From NCBI GenBank assembly GCA_030054835.1, contig JASGVS010000003.1, forward strand, positions 1-6,885: DNA of 6,885 nucleotides, written 5' to 3'. Below, in pieces: positions 1 through 4,405 of this stretch (the stretch's first letter is position 1; each line of letters begins with the position of its first letter). This DNA comes from UBA3910 sp002391465. GTDB lineage: Bacteria > Bacillota > Limnochordia > Darwinibacteriales > Darwinibacteriaceae. The notes under the pieces were generated by a model that made no database searches, was not told the origin of the DNA, and worked only from the letters and a program-made list of their open reading frames with translations. A program made the position numbers and the translations under genes.

Positions 1-25
1 GCTCATAAAAGTTGTAAATAAAGTG

Positions 26-54
26 TTGCCCTTTTTGTCTTGATGTGTTATTAT
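26..54 (+). promoter_or_regulatory. Predicted sigma-70/SigA-type promoter of the operon
   Basis: The -35 element is TTGCCC at 26-31 (4 of 6 consensus bases). A 17-bp spacer follows, then the -10 element TATTAT at 49-54 (5 of 6). A TG at 46-47, one base before the -10, makes it an extended -10 promoter. The predicted transcription start is near 61-62, leaving a leader of about 115 nt before the regulator gene. The two operator dyads lie just downstream of this start, where a bound repressor could block promoter escape or early elongation. The assignment rests on sequence match and spacing only. Confidence 0.6.
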
Positions 55-69
55 TAAAAGCACAAAGAC

Positions 70-85
70 ATGAAAAGGTTTTCAT
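70..85. promoter_or_regulatory. Operator O1, LacI-family/cre-like dyad
   Basis: The sequence ATGAAAAGGTTTTCAT has perfect 7-bp inverted arms around a central GG. It has the size and form of a LacI/GalR-family operator and matches a cre box (TGWAARCGYTWWCA type) except that the central CG is GG. Its centre lies about 16 bp after the predicted transcription start. The same 14-mer core is repeated at 114-127 in the same orientation. The most likely ligand is the LacI-type regulator encoded immediately downstream; CcpA is the alternative. Confidence 0.72.
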
Positions 86-110
86 TCAGTGAATATCTTT
101 TTTTCAGCAT

Positions 111-130
111 TTCTGAAAAGGTTTTCAGAA
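111..130. promoter_or_regulatory. Operator O2, second copy of the same dyad
   Basis: The core TGAAAAGGTTTTCA (114-127) is identical to that of O1, and the symmetry here extends to 9-bp arms, TTCTGAAAA and TTTTCAGAA, around GG. The O1 and O2 centres are 43 bp apart, close to four helical turns, so both sites face the same side of the DNA. This suits cooperative binding or a small loop. An extra half-site, TTTTCA at 101-106, sits just upstream. In RNA the arms could also fold into a hairpin in the leader, but no U-run follows, so it is not a terminator. Confidence 0.72.
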
Positions 131-176
131 CGTCCGAGCAGGCATTTTACATACTGATGGTGACGGGGGTGCAGTG

Positions 177-1184
177 ATGAGGCCCACAATCAAAGACGTG
201 GCAAAGCTATCCGGAGTATCGATTAGTACCGTTTCGCGGGTGATGAACACACCGGATATTGTAAGTGAAGAAAAACGAAAAAGAGTGGAAGAAGCCATCC
301 GCGAACTGGGCTACAGTCCCAACGCCTTAGCTAGGGGCCTGATCAGCAAGCAGACCCACACTGTGGGAGTGCTCATTCCCGACATCTCCAACAACTACGC
401 CTCGGAACTGGTGAAGGGCCTTGAGGATGCGGGCCATCAGACTGGCATCAGCTTAATTATCTGCAATACAGACCGCGATCCCGAGCGAATGGTTCACTAC
501 CTGGAAATACTCAAGCAGAAACAAGTGGACGGCATTGTCTTTACCAGTGAATATTTCAGTGAAGAATACGCCCGTATTGCGGCGAAGCACAGGGTACCTC
601 TGGTGTTGGCGGCAACCCATACTACTGCAGCGGAGCTGCCCACTGTCAAGATTAACGACGAAGAAGCGGGCTTTGACGCAGTACAGTATTTAGTGAAAAA
701 GGGCCACCGTGAGATCGGTATGATCAGCGGGCCTAAAGATGACCTTGTAGCCGGTCTGCCCCGTTATTTAGGCTACGAGCGGGCATGCAGAGAACTCTTG
801 GGTCAAACGGACTTGGAGGAGAGGGTGGACTACGGCGATTTCCGCTACGAAGGCGGCTATACCGCCATGCAGAGGCTCTACCACCGCCAGCCTGACTTAA
901 CAGCAGTTTTCTGCGCCAGTGATGAAATGGCTTTAGGTGCCATCACTTTTCTGCACGAGCGGGGGTTAAGGGTACCGGACGATATTTCCATCCTCGGCTT
1001 TGACAACACAAAAATAGCGAAAATCAGTCTGCCTAAGCTGACCACAGTCGCCCAGCCCATTTATCAAATTGGCCGGGAGGCCATGAAGAAACTCAATCGG
1101 CTAACAGCAGGTGAAGAACTGATAGAACTGACCACCTATTTACGTCACCGCATCATTGAGCGTGACTCGGTCAAATCAATTTGA
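177..1184 (+). CDS. LacI/GalR-family transcriptional regulator
   Basis: This is a 335-residue sugar-responsive DNA-binding repressor of usual family length. Residues 4-23 form the helix-turn-helix (TIKDVAKLSGVSISTVSRVM), with Ile16-Ser17 at the positions that set operator specificity (Tyr17-Gln18 in E. coli LacI). Residues 47-57 form the hinge helix, and Leu55 matches the LacI leucine that wedges into the centre of the operator. From about residue 62 to the end is a periplasmic-binding-protein-like effector and dimerisation domain, ending in the typical LTTVAQP...G..A segment. The ATG at 177 is chosen over the adjoining GTG at 174 because the G-rich site at 165-169 then has a 7-nt spacing. 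The gene is first in the operon and sits beside two operator dyads, so autoregulation and control of the downstream uptake and phosphorylase genes is likely. The effector is unknown; an alpha-glucoside or its product is expected. Confidence 0.93.
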   Translation: MRPTIKDVAKLSGVSISTVSRVMNTPDIVSEEKRKRVEEAIRELGYSPNALARGLISKQTHTVGVLIPDISNNYASELVKGLEDAGHQTGISLIICNTDRDPERMVHYLEILKQKQVDGIVFTSEYFSEEYARIAAKHRVPLVLAATHTTAAELPTVKINDEEAGFDAVQYLVKKGHREIGMISGPKDDLVAGLPRYLGYERACRELLGQTDLEERVDYGDFRYEGGYTAMQRLYHRQPDLTAVFCASDEMALGAITFLHERGLRVPDDISILGFDNTKIAKISLPKLTTVAQPIYQIGREAMKKLNRLTAGEELIELTTYLRHRIIERDSVKSI

Positions 1185-1247
1185 GAGAGACAACCGCGAA
1201 GGGGGGAGTGCTGCTTACAACTGAATAGGGGAGAGTTTGTGAGGTAG

Positions 1248-1266
1248 CTTTAGAAACATTCTAAGG
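1248..1266 (+). promoter_or_regulatory. Hairpin overlapping the ribosome site of the binding-protein gene
   Basis: CTTTAGAA and TTCTAAGG pair around the 3-nt loop ACA, giving an 8-bp stem with one T-G wobble. The 3' arm contains the first AAGG of the ribosome-binding sequence AAGGAGG (1263-1269), so the fold would partly hide it. The rest of the 94-bp gap between the regulator and the binding-protein gene shows no terminator and no convincing second promoter. The pairing is direct from the sequence; an effect on translation is inference. Confidence 0.4.
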
Positions 1267-1270
1267 AGGT
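1262..1270 (+). promoter_or_regulatory. Strong ribosome-binding site deciding a GTG start
   Basis: TAAGGAGGT is a near-complete anti-16S match and lies 9 nt before the GTG at 1279. It fixes that GTG as the start of the binding-protein gene, which then opens directly with a signal peptide (MKKTR followed by a hydrophobic stretch). Confidence 0.85.
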
Positions 1271-1278
1271 TTTCGCAA

Positions 1279-2547
1279 GTGAAGAAAACTAGAACAATCG
1301 TAGCGATGCTGCTATTGGTCTTTGCCCTTTCCTTCAGCGCCCTGGCAAAAGACGGCGTTGTCACCGTAATGGGTGTTTGGGGCGACCAAGAGCTCGAAGC
1401 TTTCACCAAAGTGATGCAGGAGTTTACCAAGCGGACCGGTATTGTTGTTGAATTTGAAGGCACACGCGATCTGCCCACATTGCTGCAGACCCGTATTGCC
1501 GCAGGCAACCCGCCGGATATCGCAGCTATCCAAGGCCCGGGCATGATGCAGTCCTACGTGGACCAAGGCGCCCTGGTCAACTTGGAGAACGTACTCGATG
1601 TTGATGTTGTGAAAGACGAACTTGGCCCAGCCTGGATTGAACTGGCTACTTACAAAGACGGCCTGTATGCCGTGACCATCTCTGCTGACATTAAGAGCTT
1701 GGTCTGGTACCGTCCCGATCAGTTTGCAGCCAAGGGCTATCAAGTACCTACCACCTGGGCTGAGATGGAAGCGCTCATGGACCAAATGGTTGCCAACGGC
1801 GACACACCCTGGGCAATGGGTATTGAATCCGGTGCAGCCAGCGGCTGGCCCGCAACGGACTGGATCGAAGACATTATGCTCAGGATCGCTCCGCCTGAAG
1901 TGTACGACCAATGGGTCAACCATGAGATTCCTTGGACTCACCCGACTGTAAGGGAAGCGTTTGAGATCTTTGGTAAGATCGCAACCAACAGCGACTATGT
2001 CTACGGCGGCCCCGTGGCTGTACTGTCCACCAACTTCGGCGACTCGGTTAACGACCTGTTCACCGATCCGCCCAGGGCTATGATGCATCGTCAGGCCAGC
2101 TTCATCACGGGCTTCATCGCCGATGCTAACCCGGACGTTGTCATCGGGAAAGACGTAAGCTTCTTCCCCTTCCCGGTGATTAAGCCTGAGTATGGCAACC
2201 CCATGCTTGGTGCCGGCGACATGGTAGTTCAGTTCAATGACACACCTGAAGCACGGGCTTTCATGAACTTCTTGGCCAGTGCAGAAGCACAGGAACTCTG
2301 GGTACCCGAACTGGGCAAATTGGCCACCAACAGCAAGGTGGACCCAGCTGTCTACAAAGACGATCTCACCCGTGAGATGGCCAAGGTATTGAACGAGGCA
2401 GAGATCTTCAGGTTTGACGGTTCCGACACCATGGCTACCGCCGTTGGTTCCGGTGCTTTCTTTGAAGGCCTGCTCATGTACGTAGGCGGAGAAGATCTTG
2501 ATTCCGTCCTAGAGTACATCGAAACAGTGGCTGCTGAATCGTACTAG
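1279..2547 (+). CDS. ABC sugar transporter, extracytoplasmic alpha-glucoside-binding protein (AglE-like)
   Basis: This 422-residue solute-binding protein belongs to the carbohydrate CUT1 group. Residues 1-23 are a Sec signal peptide: KK-R, a hydrophobic core at 7-19, and the signal peptidase I site ALA|K. There is no lipobox and no cysteine in the whole protein, so it should be soluble rather than a lipoprotein. The mature part shows family features: an N-terminal VVTVMGVWG strand, AAGNPPDIAAI at about 74-84, VWYRPD at 142-147 and GWPATDWIEDIMLR from 189. The last two resemble AglE-type alpha-glucoside binding proteins from memory of the family. Aromatic residues such as Trp143, Tyr144, Trp190 and Trp195 are candidates for sugar stacking. 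It would deliver ligand to the permease pair encoded downstream. A strong hairpin follows the stop, as often seen after highly expressed binding-protein genes. Ligand identity is not determined. Confidence 0.92.
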   Translation: MKKTRTIVAMLLLVFALSFSALAKDGVVTVMGVWGDQELEAFTKVMQEFTKRTGIVVEFEGTRDLPTLLQTRIAAGNPPDIAAIQGPGMMQSYVDQGALVNLENVLDVDVVKDELGPAWIELATYKDGLYAVTISADIKSLVWYRPDQFAAKGYQVPTTWAEMEALMDQMVANGDTPWAMGIESGAASGWPATDWIEDIMLRIAPPEVYDQWVNHEIPWTHPTVREAFEIFGKIATNSDYVYGGPVAVLSTNFGDSVNDLFTDPPRAMMHRQASFITGFIADANPDVVIGKDVSFFPFPVIKPEYGNPMLGAGDMVVQFNDTPEARAFMNFLASAEAQELWVPELGKLATNSKVDPAVYKDDLTREMAKVLNEAEIFRFDGSDTMATAVGSGAFFEGLLMYVGGEDLDSVLEYIETVAAESY

Positions 2548-2558
2548 TTCTGCAGAGA

Positions 2559-2589
2559 GAGGGCTTGCCCCATTTGGGGCGAGCCCCTC
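2559..2589 (+). promoter_or_regulatory. Strong intercistronic hairpin after the binding-protein gene
   Basis: The 5' arm 2559-2571 (GAGGGCTTGCCCC) pairs with 2576-2589 (GGGGCGAGCCCCTC) around the loop ATTT. This makes 13 pairs, one of them T-G, with a single bulged C at 2587. It is GC-rich but lacks a U-run, so it is not a standard intrinsic terminator. It sits between the stop of the binding-protein gene and the ribosome site of the first permease. In comparable operons such a structure protects the upstream mRNA from 3' exonucleases and gives binding protein in excess over permease. That role is inferred here. Confidence 0.6.
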
Positions 2590-2594
2590 AATTT

Positions 2595-2600
2595 GGAGGA
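2595..2600 (+). promoter_or_regulatory. Ribosome-binding site deciding the first permease start
   Basis: GGAGGA lies 7 nt before the ATG at 2608. An in-frame TTG at 2593 overlaps this site and has no ribosome site of its own, so 2608 is the better start. The protein then begins MQKKGR directly before the first membrane segment. Confidence 0.8.
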
Positions 2601-2607
2601 ATGGGTT

Positions 2608-3477
2608 ATGCAGAAAAAAGGAAGGCTGACACATTGGGTTTACATTGGCCCGGCCTTAGCTTTTTTACTCGTTTACCAGGTTTACCCGGTTATCCATACC
2701 TTTATTCTCAGCTTTATGGATCGCTATTCGGAGAAGTTTGTAGGCCTGGAAAACTACCGATATGTCTTCACCTCACCGGTGATGCTTAGGGCATTTAAAA
2801 ACAACCTGCTTTGGCTGGTCTTCTTTACCGCTGGCACAGTAGGTCTAGGCTTGATTTTCGCCATCCTTTCCGATCGGGTTAAGTTCGAAAAGATGGCTAA
2901 ATCCATAATTTTCATGCCCATGGCCATCTCCTTTGTGGGAGCAGGCGTGGTCTGGAAATTTATGTACGCTTACAAGCCCGCCAGTGCGGACCAAATCGGA
3001 CTCTTAAATCAGATCTTAGTTGTGTTAGGCTTTGAGCCCAAAGGCTGGCTCTTGCAGGCACCCCTGAACAACTTCGCCCTGATCATGGTGGGGATCTGGA
3101 TTTGGACCGGTTACTGTATGGTCATTTTATCCGCCGCTTATAAGGGTATTCCCGCCGAACTGATGGAGGCGGGGCGGGTAGACGGAGCCAATGAGCTGCA
3201 GCTGTTTTGGCACGTCGTCCTGCCGGAACTGAGGCCTGCCCTGACAGTGGTAATCACCACCATGTTAATGAACGTGCTTAAAATCTTTGACATTATCTAC
3301 GTCATGACTAACGGCAACTATGGTACGGAGGTTATCGCCAACCGGATGTTTAAGGAGATGTTCCAATTCGCAAACACCGGTCGCGCCAGTGCCATTGCGG
3401 TAGTGCTGTTCGTCATGATCATTCCGGTCATGTACGTCAATACCAGACAGAAACTACAGGGGGAGGGAGCAAGGTGA
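2608..3477 (+). CDS. CUT1 ABC sugar permease, MalF/AglF type
   Basis: This 289-residue inner-membrane subunit forms half of the translocation channel. Six hydrophobic segments are visible at roughly 11-35, 66-88, 99-117, 155-176, 209-230 and 261-279. The EAA loop that docks on the ATPase is at about 187-208: EAG followed by DGA, then VVLPEL. SFMDRYSEKFVGLENY after the first segment and FMPMAISFVGAGVVWKFMY near 102-120 are typical, as I recall them, of the alpha-glucoside AglF branch rather than the long MalF of enteric bacteria. Its stop overlaps the GTG of the next gene by 4 bases, implying translational coupling and one-to-one production of the two channel subunits. No ATPase gene is present in the window, so a shared MsmX/UgpC-type ATPase from elsewhere is presumed. 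Confidence 0.93.
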   Translation: MQKKGRLTHWVYIGPALAFLLVYQVYPVIHTFILSFMDRYSEKFVGLENYRYVFTSPVMLRAFKNNLLWLVFFTAGTVGLGLIFAILSDRVKFEKMAKSIIFMPMAISFVGAGVVWKFMYAYKPASADQIGLLNQILVVLGFEPKGWLLQAPLNNFALIMVGIWIWTGYCMVILSAAYKGIPAELMEAGRVDGANELQLFWHVVLPELRPALTVVITTMLMNVLKIFDIIYVMTNGNYGTEVIANRMFKEMFQFANTGRASAIAVVLFVMIIPVMYVNTRQKLQGEGAR

Positions 3478-4337
3478 ATAAGTGGACGTTAAGGAAACTT
3501 ACGCCTAGAATTGTGGTCAATGTGGTCGTGATCTTTGCCATGCTGATCTGGATCTTACCCACCTTAGGTTTATTGATCACCTCGTTCCGTCCCATGAGCG
3601 ATGTGGCTTACACTGGCTGGTGGACCGTTTTAACCAGTCCCCTGCGCTTTACCCAGTACACCTTTGAGAACTATGAAAGCGTGCTCACGGCCGGGGGTAT
3701 GAAAACGGCGTTCCGCAACAGCTTCATCATTACGATCGGAGGTACCCTGATCCCGGTCTTTACAGCCTCTTTGGCCGCATTTGGCCTGTCCAGGCTTAAT
3801 TTCGGCGGTAAAGGGCTCTTCTACGGCTTGGTCGTGATGATGTTGGTAGTGCCTACCCAGATGACTTTTGTGCCTGTATTGAGGCTGTATAACAAGCTTA
3901 GTTTATCGGGCACCTTTGTGGGGCTCTGGCTGGTCCATACCGGCTACGGTCTGCCCTTTTCCATCTTTATGCTGCACACCTTTTTCGATTCGCTGCCGAA
4001 TGAACTCTTTGAAGCAGCCCATATTGACGGGGCATCTACCTGGACCACTTTCGTCCGTCTAGCCCTGCCCCTGTCCATCCCGGCCCTGGCTTCACTGGTT
4101 ATCTTCCAGTTCCTCTTTGTCTGGAACGATCTGCTCGTTGCCCTGATTTACCTGGGCGGCCATGAGTCGGTGGCACCCCTTACCGTTCGTTTGTCGAGCC
4201 TAGTGGGCTCCCACGGGCAGAGCTGGCATCTGCTCACAGCAGCAGCTTTTGTATCTATGGTTGTGCCCCTAATCGTCTTTTTCTCCCTGCAGAAGTATTT
4301 TGTAAGGGGTTTACTGGGCGGGGCAGTGAAAGGATAA
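3474..4337 (+). CDS. CUT1 ABC sugar permease, MalG/AglG type
   Basis: This 287-residue partner permease has six hydrophobic segments at about 14-36, 84-106, 115-137, 148-169, 202-223 and 254-275. The EAA loop is at 180-201, EAAHIDGAS then LALPL. TGWWTVL near 47-53, in the first periplasmic loop, resembles the GWW motif of AglG-type alpha-glucoside permeases, agreeing with the assignment of its partner. The start is the GTG within the GTGA overlap with the upstream stop, preceded by GGAGGG at 3462-3467 with 6-nt spacing. The C-terminus ends RGLLGGAVKG, a common ending for MalG-like proteins. Together with the upstream permease it forms the heterodimeric channel for the sugar carried by the binding protein. 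The substrate is inferred only from family resemblance and the adjoining GH65 gene. Confidence 0.93.
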   Translation: MNKWTLRKLTPRIVVNVVVIFAMLIWILPTLGLLITSFRPMSDVAYTGWWTVLTSPLRFTQYTFENYESVLTAGGMKTAFRNSFIITIGGTLIPVFTASLAAFGLSRLNFGGKGLFYGLVVMMLVVPTQMTFVPVLRLYNKLSLSGTFVGLWLVHTGYGLPFSIFMLHTFFDSLPNELFEAAHIDGASTWTTFVRLALPLSIPALASLVIFQFLFVWNDLLVALIYLGGHESVAPLTVRLSSLVGSHGQSWHLLTAAAFVSMVVPLIVFFSLQKYFVRGLLGGAVKG

Positions 4338-4378
4338 GCAGCTCTGGTTGAAAAAGACCGATGTATGATTTATCGTCT

Positions 4379-4392
4379 GGTCCCTTGGGACC
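4379..4392 (+). promoter_or_regulatory. Short perfect palindrome just before the phosphorylase ribosome site
   Basis: GGTCCCTTGGGACC is an inverted repeat with 6-bp arms. As RNA it most likely folds as a 5-bp stem with a CTTG loop, ending 2 nt before AGGAGG. It lies in the 68-bp gap between the second permease and the phosphorylase gene, which contains no other visible element. It may tune initiation or simply be incidental. Confidence 0.35.
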
Positions 4393-4394
4393 GC

Positions 4395-4400
4395 AGGAGG
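4395..4400 (+). promoter_or_regulatory. Ribosome-binding site deciding the phosphorylase start
   Basis: AGGAGG lies 5 nt before the ATG at 4406. An earlier in-frame ATG at 4361 has no ribosome site and would add 15 residues encoded partly by the palindrome, unlike any GH65 N-terminus I know. The 4406 start gives MEKWIYKIE, a normal beginning for the family. Confidence 0.88.
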
Positions 4401-4405
4401 AAACT

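Noticed and set aside
84..94. ATTCAGTGAAT palindrome between the operators as a third regulator site
   Set aside because: It has only 5-bp arms around one base and does not match the operator core. It overlaps the edge of O1 in AT-rich DNA where such dyads are common.
1185..1278. Second promoter for the transport genes
   Set aside because: The best pair (TTGTGA at 1237-1242 with TCTAAG at 1260-1265) is weak, and its -10 would lie in the ribosome site, so any transcript would lack it.
1312..2088. Long minus-strand open frame (258 codons) inside the binding-protein gene
   Set aside because: It lies entirely antisense to a well-supported gene, has no recognisable domain and no convincing ribosome site. 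It arises from the codon pattern of the sense gene.
2565..2789. Plus-strand 74-codon open frame overlapping the first permease
   Set aside because: It is out of frame with the permease, begins inside the intercistronic hairpin and has no family resemblance.
4361..4405. Upstream in-frame ATG for the phosphorylase
   Set aside because: It has no ribosome site, whereas AGGAGG lies directly before the ATG at 4406. The added residues would be encoded by the leader palindrome and ribosome site.
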